This document shows positions 1 through 13,300 of a DNA stretch of 64,000 nucleotides, piece by piece. Source of the stretch: Callaeas wilsoni (lineage: Eukaryota; Chordata; Aves; Passeriformes; Callaeidae). The translations under genes and the position numbers were made by a program. The stretch lies in assembly GCA_013398955.1 (NCBI GenBank), contig VWPU01009676.1, positions 90,140 to 154,139 of the forward strand, in the 5' to 3' direction. Positions within the stretch are counted from its first letter, which is position 1, and each line of letters begins with the position of its first letter. The notes below the pieces were generated by a model. That model made no database searches. It saw only the letters and a list, made by a program, of their open reading frames with translations, and was not told where the DNA came from.

Positions 1-1274
1 TAAACTTTCCCATCAGAATCAATGGGTTTTGGGCACCACAGCAGCTTTGAAAACCCAGAATCTGTTGTCTCTTATGTTAGTGGTAGATTGGTTTTCCTGG
101 TGTGATCCACAAGAGAGATACTTCAGACTCTTTGGAAGCTGCTTCTGCAGTTACAAAACAAGCTGCTGAACTTGCAGGACAGTTGCTAGGTACCAGCACG
201 TGGAAATGACTGCTGCAGGCAGCAGTAATTGGCTCCCTTTCTTCAGCAGTTTCAACAAGAAGGCCAAAGAACTGATCAGGGAGCTGAGTTCTGAGTTCTC
301 TTAGTTCTGGAGACAGGTATTCAAGTTATACATGAGGCTTTTGTTCATATTGTGTCCATCCTGTCAGATGAGGAAAATCTGCAAAGTTATTAACAAGCAT
401 ATTTCAAAAGTCCTCAGATTTGCTCAAATTGAGCCTACTTCATTTACCCAGCATTCTTTCCAAGCAGCTTAAATTAACTCAGCAACTTCTTCAGTGTCAA
501 ATAATGTGAATTTTATACTTCCCTTCCTTCACTCTTACTCAAAGATGTTACTTTTCAGAAGTAGGCAAAGAAGTTTTATATCCCTTGAAAAGATATATGG
601 GCATTTTTTGCAGAAATGGTAAGCCTTTAGTAAGCCTAAGTACTATGAAAAAGTCATTGATAGAAGTGCCAGTAGCCATGGAAAATTATTTGTTTTGAGG
701 CAACCTTACGTACAATAAAAGCCTGCCTTCTAATTTTCGTGCTTTTTAAGACTTCCTTATGCAGATGCTGGAGTTTCTCTTGATTGAGGTAAGTGAGCCT
801 CCAGGTGAAATTTTTTAGCCTATATGATGTGCATGTCTTCCTGAATGCATGCTGCATTAGTAGGGGACAAAAATAATGATGGAATTTCTACAGCCTCCCT
901 TGGAGGGAAGAATGATCTTTTCAGTAAGCAATCTGCTGCTGACACAGAAGATCTGCCCAGGTTTGCCTAGATTTTACATCAGTGCCTTTTGAAAGGACTA
1001 AACATCTAATAAAGTCTAATTTGGAATGTTAGGAGAAGAAAATGTTAAACTATAATCGGCATCTGGCATATGTAATTTTTGTCATAAGGCACTAAACACA
1101 AATTTTATGAGTTTTGAGGAAGGAGCATGGTTTCAAAGTCCAGATTCCAATTTTATAGTTTAGGCAATTACTTTCTTGGTTATATTATACCTTAATATCA
1201 CTTGCTATGGTTTATGCCATGTGCTTATTGTCTAGTTTCTCTTATTTGTTTTATTTTGTTTCCTCTTTCTCCAG
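1..1274 (+). other. PLB1 intron (partial), upstream of the first visible exon
   Basis: No exon with a PLB1-like reading frame is found here, although the upstream part of the gene should lie to the left. The stretch ends in a good pyrimidine tract and CAG acceptor at 1274. Positions 100-300 read as protein-like in pieces but carry stops in every frame. I see no recognisable repeat. Confidence 0.6.
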
Positions 1275-1346
1275 AACAGTCCCTTCCTGGGAACATACAG
1301 GAATAGCAACTACACACCTGTGGAGCCCACTAGAGAGCCAATAGAG
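1275..1346 (+). CDS. PLB1: PLB1 exon a (end of repeat 3 / linker)
   Basis: A 72-nt, phase-0 exon coding residues 1-24, beginning [14 protein letters not shown]. This is the characteristic segment that closes one PLB1 repeat and leads into the next. It contains the N12-Y-T glycosylation sequon. Donor gtaatt. The 2.2 kb intron that follows (1347-3515) contains two antisense CR1 pieces. Confidence 0.9.
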
Positions 1347-4300
1347 GTAATTATTGTACCTTTTGCTGCATTTTAGGCAAACTATGCAAAGCTGCATCTC
1401 GTCTCTTAACATATCATCCTGAATTTATAGATTACATAAACTATTACCAGTTTTTGGAAAGAGAATTCTGCCTTGCATTGCAGTTTTCATTGTGTAAACA
1501 AATGTTTTCCTAAAAGACAAACAAGATTAATTATATTACTGGTGCAATTGTATCAAAACTGTAACCAAAAGTAAGTAACCTAGAATGCATCATTAATTCA
1601 GATAGGAAGTTCCTCATAGTATGGAGAAGTTATCTTAGAATCCTGGCCCCCAAATAATCTGAGGAAGGTTTAGATATTCTGTTCTGGAGGCACTGTTCTT
1701 CCTTGCACTCGAGTAAGCTTAACCTGTAGAGGGCAGTCATCTTTACATATTGCATGCGTGACCCTATAGAACGGTGATAGGAATCCCATTCTCAAAGGGA
1801 CTTAATTTCCACCGTGACTGAGCAACTATCATGAGGTATGTTAAATAAACTGCAGAAACAAGTGATGTGTGTAGGACTTGAAGAAATGGAGCAGTTATTT
1901 GCTTGGCAGTCAAAATGGGCTAGTCTAGTTTGACACACTGGGGGTGCTCATGACTAACTCAATTATCAAAATCTTTGTGTCCCTTGAGGGTCACAAAGAA
2001 CAGCAGTTATTGTCTTAGCAAGCCATAGTTTACAGGACTGAAATGGGATTTTTATCTGTAGAGCTGGAGTTATACCTTTAATAGGTAATTCTTGGACTCC
2101 CACTGAATCTCAACAGCAACAGCTTTTGAAGTGATAAAGGAAAGAAAGAGAGAGAGGGTAAAGCAACACTTTCTGACCTAAAAATAAGCCTATCTGCCCT
2201 TTCTAGCCTCTGCAACCAGACTTTAGTGGTTGATAGTGGAGTCTATTGCAACATTTTTTTACAGGAACAGAAGAATTTGTCATGATGTTTTTTAACAGCT
2301 TTCTGAAGACCGCTGGCCCATGTAGTTTTACTCTGGTAGAATTGTGCAGTCACAAAATTACTGAGGTTGGAAAGGACCTCAGGACATCCCCAGCCTGACC
2401 TCCTGCTTCTGGCAGGGCTGGCACTTCGATCAGTGTACACAGCTGTCATTGCTCTTGCAAGGGCTGGCCACTGTAACAATTGTAGTTTTTCCCTTGCTGC
2501 CTTCTTGGCTAATATGGTTGCTTGTTACCAAAAAGCGAGGTGGGGACATTCATCAGCTTTCTCTGCTGGTGAACTGTGTTCTGCAATGTGTGTTTGATTC
2601 AATTTCTTCAATTGGTGGAATATACATAATAGCTACTATGTCACCTAAAAATGTATGGTAAATCACAATTATTTAGAGCCTGACAGTTTTCTTTACTGGA
2701 ACTTTTGAAGCTTTGAAAGTTTCTAGGGGAAGAATAGGTTCTTGGCAAGGTACATGGGGAACGATAATATAATAATAGAATATATTATGTTGTTCCAATG
2801 CTTGACTACTCTTTCAGTGAAGCAATTTTTTCTAATATCCAATCTGAACCTTCCCTGGTGCCACTGGAGTCCATTTCCCCTTGTTCCTTCGCTGGTTGCC
2901 TGGGAGAAGAGGCCGACTCCCACCTCATCACATCTCCTTTCACACAGTGGTAGAGTGATAAGGTCACCCCTGAGCCTCCATTTCTCCAGGCTAAACAACC
3001 CCAGTTCCCTCAGCAGCTCCTCACAGGACTTATGTTCAGACCCTTCACCAGCTAATATAGTAATACCTTGATAATATAATACATTAATTTAACATTATAA
3101 CTTTGCAGGGGATTTTATTGTTGATTTTTATTTGTTTTTACATCTGATATCTTTTGAGACAGAGCAAGCCTTCAAACCTGGAGACCCCACCTTCTAGATC
3201 ACGGACAAAATTTCTAGGCTATAGAGAGGGAAAAAATAATCCTCCTTATGGAACTTTGTCATAAGCAGTATTTCGAGATGAAATGTTCTGCCTTTGGAGA
3301 AGTTTAATGCTTTGGCTAGAAAATGCCACCAAAAGTAATTATTGTTTGGATAGTATTCCACAAAGAGATGTAAAAGACTTTTGAGCTACATAGGCACCAA
3401 ACTATGATCTATGTTTTAATTTGGTTTTACCTTTCACTGTACACCTGAACCATATATAAATTCCACTTTATCTTTTAGCTACAAGATGAAACAATTTTGT
3501 AATTTCTCATTTCAGAATTGGGGCAGCGAACTGTCGTGTCCTGGACATACTCCATCTAGTCGTGTCCCAACATCAGGTGAGAAACAACTCTTAACCTAAA
3601 ATCACACATAGGAAAACTTTCATATTTTGTTCCTAAAAACAATAAGATGTTGAAATTGCACATCCTAGATGGAAAGTAAACAATAAAAGCTGATATATTT
3701 AGCAACAAAGGGGAAAAGTCTGTCTTGCCATTCACAGTAAGTTCTGCATGACTGCAGGTATGTCTCTGTGGATAAATGTGCTCACATTTATCATATGCAT
3801 GTATCATATACATCATTTATCATACAGCAACATGGCAGATTAAAATATCCCAGGAGGGTTTGTAACTTAGCAAGTTGGAATGTACTCTGATGAGCAGTGC
3901 AGTGCAAGTGCTGTGTGTAGTTTGAAGATTTTACAGGGAGATTTTTGATGGGTAATATTGATCTGTGACCCAAACCTGTAAGCCAATTAAGAGAGATTGA
4001 ATGTATGCATCTGTAAACATATCTAGTCTGTTTTAATTTTTTTACCTAAGCTGTTTAAAGTTCCATTTCTTTCTATGTTAGTGTAATACGCTGTTGCAAT
4101 CAAAGGCAAGAAGTTATGCCTTTTGCCTAGCTGACACACAGAACCTGAGGCTTTTTCTACCTTAAAAGTTTGCAAAAGTGCCATCAGATTGGAGCCTAAG
4201 ACTTGCATGTTTATTCTATTAAACAGTATTTTGTCAGTTGTCAGTAATCCTGCTTTTATCTCCTACTGCTTTTTAGTACATGAGCTACGGCCTGCTGACA

Positions 4301-7300
4301 TCAAAGCCATAGGAGCACTTGGAGATTCCCTGACTGTGAGTGCTGCTGTATTCCCACCTTTAGAATGAGAAGAGCAGTTGTCGATTTCTACCTAGATGTT
4401 GTCACGTCAAGCAGCATCAGATAGAAAGCAAATTGCTTTGGCTTGGCAAAGCAAAACTCATCTACCTGGTTCCCTTTGCAAAGAAATAGCCTGAAGGGAT
4501 ATGAGTGACACTGGCAATTGTGTAATCCAGTAATGAATAATTCAGGCCAGGACAGAAATGGGATCCCATTCTCTGTTGCATACAGTTTATTCAAGTGTTT
4601 TTGAAAAGGGAAGTGGCTGTCTTACAGGAATAGTCTCTTCTGACATGGGGGGGAAAAAAAAAGCAAAAGCAGTTGATATTTTTGATGCAAGAAGATATTT
4701 TGCTGAAAACTCCCATGGAAGTAATTTATTGCAGGATGAAGTACTTCCCACTTGAAATAATTCTGATACTTCTGTATTTCAGAGTTTTGCTTTCAGATGT
4801 TGGTTCCTGGGTTAGATGTCTTCCAGTTAAAGCTCCAATATATTTCAAGTACTAAGAAGTGGAGGTTGAAAACAAAAAAGTAGGCACAAAAAAAAAAGGG
4901 CCCCAGAGAAGAACAGCAGGGAATACTGCAGATCTGCACTGAAGTTTTCCGAGAAAAAGTTCTAGAATTACACAGCCCTACAGAATTGTTCTGGCATGGG
5001 ATGAAAGCAAACATTTGCGTCAACAGTTCCCGTGAATTTTAACTCCTGAGCTAAACCAGTGCTCATTCTAACAGCTTCTGTTCCTGTTGAGTTCAGAGGG
5101 ACTTGAAGGGTCTGAAGCCCTTAAATGATCAGGCTTATCTTACAGGCAGGTGTGCGTGTCTTCATTATGCATCATGCACCTTCTCATTAGCTCTGAGACT
5201 GATTTTGCTTGACCTGATGTAATCCTGGCTTTCCCCCTGCTGCAAAGCTTTGAGCTTTTCTTAGAAGAAATCAGTAAAGACCCTGCAAGTCTCCCTCCTA
5301 TCCATTGCCATGACTCTTAAAATTAATTGCTTTATTTCCTCCTCCACACCAAATGCCAGGTATGTGCACTAGCACATACCTCTTACTTTAAAAATATTGA
5401 AATGCCATGAAACACCTCAGAAAGCCCTGATCATAGGGGCCAGATTATGATGCTTGAGGTCTCTGTCTCAAGAGCTGAGCAAGGCATGTTCTCATATCAC
5501 CATTATTCGTGCAGTTCCTGCCAGACGCCACTGCCACAGCAAGTTGTGTTTGGGGGTTCTATTATGTGATTTATTGGGGGGAGGGGCCAGAAAATCTGGC
5601 AGAGTATTTCCCACATGTGTGCACATACTCACACCTCCCACAGCAGCCGTGCGCGCTTCATACGTACGGCGTAACCATCCTTGCCACAGGGGGACTGCAA
5701 CAGCAAAGTCCACCAAGGCATTGGTTGTGCTCCTGGTACTCCTCACAAGATCCCTGCAGTGTTTATGGCTGAATTGGTGCCATGGTTTTTTTGAAGAACA
5801 CAAAATTAGGTGAGACCACTAAAAAACTGTAAAGCTGCAGAAGAGCCCCTTCTCATGGTTGCTACCCTGAATGCTAGTCAGAGTGCTGATCTTGCTAGAG
5901 GTCTGTCCCCATCCTGTGAGCTACTCAAATTCAGCACAGAGGTCTTTGTTCTGATGGCTTTATGTATTTATTTAATTTTGAAAGATATGAAAGTTCACAG
6001 TGCAGGAAGGAAGGCTGTCTCAGTGCAGATACGGTTGGAGATTAATGAAACATTGAGCAATTTAGTTGTGTCACTAGTTAGAATTCATCTGTCTGCACCA
6101 ATGCACAGTGAAAGCAATAGACACACCAACATGCTTATCTATACCAGCAAAAAAAATCCTGTCTACACCTCATCAAGTCTGTGTGTTAGACTAGCAGACT
6201 GGATCCAGGAGAGGAAAAATGGATTGCACACCAAAGATCTGTTTTCTTGGCGGATTAAAAAGCAGCTCCTCTGATTTATGTACAGCTAAAACTGGATGGG
6301 GATTTTTCATCAGTGTTTGTGACTTTTTCCTCTAGATTATTAAGTCTCTCAAAATCATCTTTCTTCAGGAAATTCCAGGATGAAGCATTTTCCATCAGAA
6401 AAACTCCAAACAAATACAAAGCCATTGGTGTTAATCTGGGTCCCATTGGGTTGCTAAAACAGTATGAGTACTAGCTTCAAAGTCTTATGTCTTTGACCTT
6501 AAAATCTGATGTCCTCTGGCTGGACTATATATCCTCTCATGCTCCATGGTCTACAATCTAGATGAGTTCCTTTTGTGTATGAGGAGAAACACAGAAAATT
6601 GAAGTATAGGAGATGCAGGGCTGCCCACAGGCCACTGTGTGGAGGTGAATAAGGACACAGACCACTTATGCTGAAACTGGGGTATTGCAAAAGCTTGGCT
6701 GGATAGAGTGATGTTACCAGAATGCTTCAGCACTTTCAAAACATGATGTCAATCTTACCTAAATTCGTGGGGTTTTTTTTCTTTTAGTTTTTTATCAGCT
6801 GTTGTTTCCATCTTTTCCAGACTGCAGTAGGAGCCAAAGTACCTGATCTACAAACAGACTGGAGGGGACTTTCCTGGAGGTGAGTGAAAATGTTCATTTT
6901 TCCTTTTTCTGTTTTTGTCCACACAGTTGAAAGTGTGGGTCACCTGATTGTGTAGTTGTATCTTTGTATATACATCTTTGTATATGTAAATTCAGGGGAA
7001 GGATGCTGACCGCAAGTATTGCTTGGTAAGGATTGGAGGAGTCAGGACTGGAAGAGAAAAGGAATGATTCTTGCAGGGGGTGGGGTGGGTGGGTTGTGGA
7101 GGTTTTTTTGTAGGCTTTTTCTTGCTGCTTTTTTTTTTTTTTTTTTGTGAATGTGTTAACCAGACCTGATTGCTACAAGTGTGGTCTTGTGTCATGGTAC
7201 CTTTTTGCCTTTTGCTAGTCTCTCTGGAGCTTATTCAAAATGTTGCTGTTGTTGTGATTATCTACTGCAGTGTCTAATTCTAGACGGTCTGAGTGAGTGT

Positions 7301-10300
7301 GGATTGGCATGAACATGATGAGGGCACTGCAGACATACTCAGTGAAGGTGTTCCAAACACCTTTGCTCTTGCAAAGTGGGCAAACCAGGCACATCAGAGG
7401 GTGAGAAGCTCAATATCCATGTTAGAGTGGAAGGAAACTGCCTGCTTCCTATGGGCAGACATATGGTTGATAAGTGTTTGCATGTATACATTGTCCTCTT
7501 TGCTCTTTCTGTGTCCCTTTGCATGTGTCTGCAGGCATGGATATTTTCAGGAGGGGCTGCCACAAGTGGTGTTAGAGTGTATTGGCTCTGCACAGAGACA
7601 AGTTTTGAGTGGTAGAGGCAGAGGCTCTTTGTAATCAGCATTGCAGAATTGCAAATAAGTAGTTAATGAATATTTAATGCAGTCTCTCCTATGCATAACT
7701 GCGCGCAAATGAAGCTTCAGCAAGGTAACGTGGAGCAACTTTAGGGAGGAAATATGCCTTTCTATGATAGGTATCCCAGCATGTCCATATGAAAAATCAG
7801 TTCTCCCAATATGGTCTGTTCCCAGCCTGAAGGCATAGCTTCTATCTTAGTGCTGCCGTGCTTTATTTAATGTGAGTTATCCTTTCACTACTTTCCCTGA
7901 ATTCCTGTGGTTTATCTCCTTAGTCTTGTTTGAAGTAAGCATTTTGGGGGAAGGTTGTTTTTTTCCTTCTTGGGCTGCTACAACCACATCTGGTGACAAT
8001 AAGACAGATGGCTGCAGGATTAACCCTACTGGGTGATTTTGTTCTTTTCCTTTGTAGTATTGGAGGTGATGAGACCCTGGAGATCCAGGCTACTTTACCC
8101 AGTGAGTAACCTAGAAAAGCAAAAGTTGGGTATTACACTGAAAGTCGTTTAAATGGATGCTAGGAAATATCTGGAAATGGTCATTCTTTCTTTGCAAACG
8201 GTGGGGATGTCCGTCTGTTGTGGGTGGGAGCAGTTCATGTGAGTCACAGCTGAAATCCAGACTGACCTGATTAGCTGTAAAGTTGATTCAGCCCCTTCAC
8301 ATCACAGGACCTGCATGTGATTGTATCGTCCTTTTGACCAAAAGAATTCGGAGTAAATGTGCTGAAGGTGACAGAAGTTCATGGCAGACCTGCTCCTCCC
8401 TTATTTTGTTTTGCGCTTTCTAGTGACTGACTGTAATGTCTGTGGACAAATGAAGGGTTACAAAACAATTAGCAGTCCATCTAGCCAGGGTTGTTGACAA
8501 AGCTATGGTTCTTCCTGGTGATTCCAAGTTGCTACATAGCAGTGGGAAAAAAAAAATCTAAGAGTGCTATAAATTTTTTGCCTTAATGTTCTGTGTAATT
8601 GGGCCTGTAATTGCCATAGAAACCATTAAGTGGTCAGTGTGACAATAAATTGGAAGGGACTTAGTTTACAATGGCTGATCTATTTGTATGTGATCCATGC
8701 TGTGGAGCAGTTTGACAATACCTGACATTGTTAGTAATAAAATCTGATGTGCTTTGCCTTGTACCAGGCATATCACTGTGTTTGAAGAAAAATAGAAGGC
8801 ACAATTCATTTATGCATTATAAATGAGATTCTACAAAGAGGTTTCAGACAGCACTACAGACACAGTAACAATAACAGTATTCAGACATCATGCTTCTCCA
8901 CTGCAAGTTTCAGTGAAATCTAGAAAAATGAAAAAATTCACTTCTCTGCCACAAGTATTATTATCTAGCTGGAGGAGTGAGAGGTAGGGCCATATTCAGG
9001 GCATCTGCTTCTGGTACATGAAAGAAATGAGCTCTGTACTCTGACACTTAAATTCAAGACTGGTGATTTGCCCGAGATTCACCTATGCATCTGCTGGGCC
9101 AACAGGCTCTGACTCCTCAGGCCCATAGAGAGAAATAATTGCAGTGATGAAATTTGGACGGTAACTAGAGTCTTCAAAGCAGGTGTGTCTGTAGCTCCTG
9201 TAAAGTCATAGTGAATGAGGGGAAAACACAGGTTCATATCCTCACCACTCAATTGGCTCCTGCTTCCGCATGCAGGAGGCAGTGCTGCTGGTTGTGCTGT
9301 GAATGGTTAAACACTGTGGTTTTTCTTTTTAAGACATCTTGAAGAAATTCAATCCGAACCTCTTTGGCTTCTCCACTGGTAGTTCTAAGGAAACAGCTGG
9401 ATTCAACGTTGCAGAGAGAAATGCCACAGCACGGTAAGGATAATCCCAAAGGAGAAAGGCAAAGGAGTGAGAAGTGATGGACTGGCAGGTTACCTTTGTG
9501 ATGCATGCCAGGGTTGAGGTAATGCTGATGACCTGCTGGTACTCAGCATGTTTCTGTGATCTGATGTTTTTCATTGTGAGTTTTGGGTTTTAATTTTTTA
9601 AATTCAATTCAGTATTTGGGGGATTTATTTGTTATCTTTTATTAAATTAGACACAAGCTTCCTTTCTTTATTTGATTTCTGCCCATAATTTTTGAGCCAA
9701 TGTCTTAGTTATGCTTCTAATTCAACCAGTACCTTTTTCTGCCCAGTCTTCAGTGTGCAGGTCCCTAATTCACTGTCAGGCAATATCTGTAATGAGAAAA
9801 AAAATCACGAGCATCTCTTTTATTCCTTGATTTCTAGAAAATGTGCCTGAAAGTAACAAATAGAAGCCCACTGCTACCCTAATGACACTAAAAACTATCC
9901 CTGTTTGCCGTGCAAAGGAGAAAAAAAAAAAAAAAGCAGCTGGGAAATAACTCCTTTCTCCTCCTGAAGAAAAAATCTACTAGTCTGTTAACAACCAAAA
10001 CATATAAGAATTTGTATGGCTTACACTGTGCCTGCTCCATGGATGCTCGCAGAATTTGTTTCCAAAGCTTTTTGTGACACCTTTAACAGCCATTAAATCT
10101 GCTGCAAGAGAGATTTAGGATAACTATCAAAGCCTGTATAGCTACTAAATATTTCATAGGTTCCCTGACAAAGCTGACTCAGCGTGATCGATATGGTTCT
10201 GAGAATCCAAATAATGTAACTGCATTTGTGTAGTTGCTGGAGAGAGGCAGGGCTTATTAGCTCAAGCACAGTCTTTTTCTAGTGTGTCAGGAGCTCATTT

Positions 10301-13300
10301 CCAGCTGGTGTCTCAGCATGGTTTGTGCCTTGGCCCGTGGATGTTGCATCCTGTCCAGAGCTGGACTGGGACTCTCCAGCCTGGCAGTCCCACAATGTAA
10401 GCACTATCTTCCAGCCATAAGACAAGCCATAGGAATTTAAGGCTGGGTCAGGAAGGCTGGTTAGGTGCCCAGCTTCTGTGTCAGCACCAAACTCCCCCAG
10501 TAGATTTTTGAAGCGAGTTATGTAACTCAATGTCTCTGTGCATCTGGGCATTAGTGTTTTTTTCCCAGACAAAATGCACTTAAGCCAACTCTGAGATGGG
10601 AAGAACTCATACCAGTTGCCTGCCACTTGGCAGCCATCCCAGATGAAGCCTTTTCGGATCAGATTATTCACTTGTGCAACTTGGTCCTTCAGTTCTTGCT
10701 CAGCCTTTTGAGGCATCGCTTTCCTTATACTGATTTCTGCTGATCCTGAGATCCCCTGAAACGAGGATGAGCACACATCTAAAATCTTCTGTTCTCTCCT
10801 AGTGATCTGCCAGCCCAAGCACGTGCATTGGTGGAGCTGATGAGAAGCAGCTCGGTAAGTGGGATTTGGGCCATGCCTCGGTGCTGCCGTGGTCTCTGGG
10901 AGATGACTGTAATTAATGGGATGCTTGAGTCATGAAGAGTGCTTTACTGATGAAAAAAAAGTCCTTGTCTCTGCTGTGCTTTCCAAGATGGATGTGCCAG
11001 ATGAATTACCCCTAATGTAGGGTGCAGTGCAGCCAGGAGATGTAAGGCTGGTAGTGAGGAAGAGGAAAAATCTGAAGGCTCTGATGAGATCACAGGATTG
11101 CTTTGTTGAGCAGCAACCTTCAAAGTGAAGGTCATAAGGCTGAGTGTAAAATTGCTGGAGCAGGTACCTGCAGACCAACATGAGTCACAATATCCACAAT
11201 ACTGAGAAGAGGGACCACTGAAGTCTTTGCAGGAGAAAAAGCCCTCTCAAAGTCTGGTTTTGAGCAGGTAAATAATTAATCAGTGACCAGAAACCTCAGG
11301 AATGGATGAATCTCTGTCACACCATAATCTTTTAGAGAATTAGTAGGGGATCTAACATTGTGGACCAGTCTCTTGTGCCAACTTCACTGAGCGCTACAAA
11401 GGGCATCAAAAGCAGTGAGGGGAAGAAATCTGTGAGAAACCCAAGGCTGTCCTGCTCCAAGTGCTGGCTGAATTTGAGTGGATGGATGACGGGGTGTGAG
11501 CTGTTGGTTCAGGGAAAGCATTCCATCTAAGGGAATGGGAGTGCCTGGTGCTCCTTGGCTCAGGCTGAATGGGAAAGGAAGGCACTGAATAAGCAGGATT
11601 TGTCAAAGCATGTGTCTCTCCATGCCAGAACTCTTGATGGATGCTGCATGCTCACCCCACTGTCAGTTACTCTGCATTGCCAATTGTTTGGCAGAGTGAA
11701 GGGAGCTGGCATGGCTTTTCAATAGAATAGAAGAGGAGAGGCTCTCCTGCTTTGTTTTATTCACAGCTTTTTATGCATTTTTTAAAAAAGGGAGAGGAGT
11801 GTGTCCCTGCCATAACATTGCCTCTCCATGAAAGTGTTTCTGAGCAAATTGCTGGTTAAAGAGGAGAATTCAGACCTGTGGGTGATTCCCAGGCCCTCCC
11901 TCTATTTGTGGGATCCTTTCGCAGATGTTTGTTATGTAAATACACCACACTAAAAATAGTTGCCTTTGATTCCTTTCTTTGTACTGAATGTTACAAAATG
12001 TTTTGATGAGATCCAGCTCTCAGCAGCGCCTATTGTTAGCTTGTGGTGACGTGGATGCTGCAGCTGCCCTTACATGAGCTCAGTGAAGTCACCAGCCTCC
12101 TGGACTCTTCTATTTTAATCCAGCTGTCTGTTCCCTGGGGCACCCCTTGCCCCTCCTGGCCACGGGGTAATACTTGCCCAGCTGGCAGGGATCCCCAGCA
12201 GCTCCAGTTCCACAGCTACATGAGTCACTCCAGCCTCCATTCCCACACGGCTGTATCCCTACGCTGCCTGCAGTGTGCAGCCGTGGCTGGCAAATCTCTC
12301 CTGTCCATCCCTGTTCTGAAGCTGACATTCATTTAGGGATGCTTGCTGCCACAGACACATTTCCATGCTTGGTTACCCTGACAGAGCTTGTCTGCTGAAG
12401 GGAATTTCCTTGCAGAAGCCAAGGTGAATTGCAGTGGACTAGCGAACAGTTCAGATTTTCCCCCTGGAGAGATGCTTTTCTTTTGCCAGCTTAACTCAGC
12501 ATACCTCCTTTGTTCTGCCCTGCAGTCTGTGCCTCATTTAGCCCCATTTGTGAATGTTACCTCTGCATGCCTAAGCAATGGATGCTGCAATCTGTTTATT
12601 TTATGTGCCACTAGGAAATTAACTTTAAGGAAGACTGGAAGCTGATTACCATCCTTGTTGGAGGCAGCGACCTATGCCAGTACTGCTTGGACAAGGTTTG
12701 TATCTCTGAATTAGGCATGCTCATCCAGGCATTTGGCCGGTGACCAGCCCTGGAAATATAGCCTTTCTCTCTCTCAGGCAGCCAAAGTTCCTCTTTGTTT
12801 AAAAAGCACTTAGAAGTCCTGTCCCTTTCGTCTGTATTGTATCAGCAACAAGTGCACAGCTTTTAATACAGGAGCACTGCAGCTCTGAAGAAATGCATTA
12901 TTTAAGTACTGGGCCCATATTGAACAAAACACAAAGATTAAGCTGAAGAGCTCTCCTTGCTTAGCTGGACAAAGCAACCGGTGTGGTGTCTCAGATGTCT
13001 TAGGGGACACAAATGAAGTCTACTGGAAAACATCTCCACACAATAATTACTGAGGATGCCCCAACTCTTGCTTCGGAATGACACCAAAAATAATAACATC
13101 AGTTTAGAGTGAAAAACATGTCTTTTCTTTAGCTGTCAGTGGTCACCCCCTCTGAAACTGTTCGTGTGGCACAGGTTTGGGGTCTGGACCCCAGCTTGTT
13201 GAAATGTCCAAGCACTGTTCTCTGTTTTGCTCTTTCCTTTATAGGCTGCTGCCTGGAGCCTTTGTCCCCACAGCTACATCTCTATAACTACAGTCACGAA

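Noticed and set aside
100..330. Possible further PLB1 exon or processed pseudogene at the left edge
   Set aside because: Short protein-like pieces occur, but with stops in every frame and no match to PLB1 motifs expected there.
10279..10818. 179-codon antisense ORF in a PLB1 intron
   Set aside because: No recognisable domain. It overlaps the start of a PLB1 exon, and one ORF of this size is not surprising in 64 kb on six frames.
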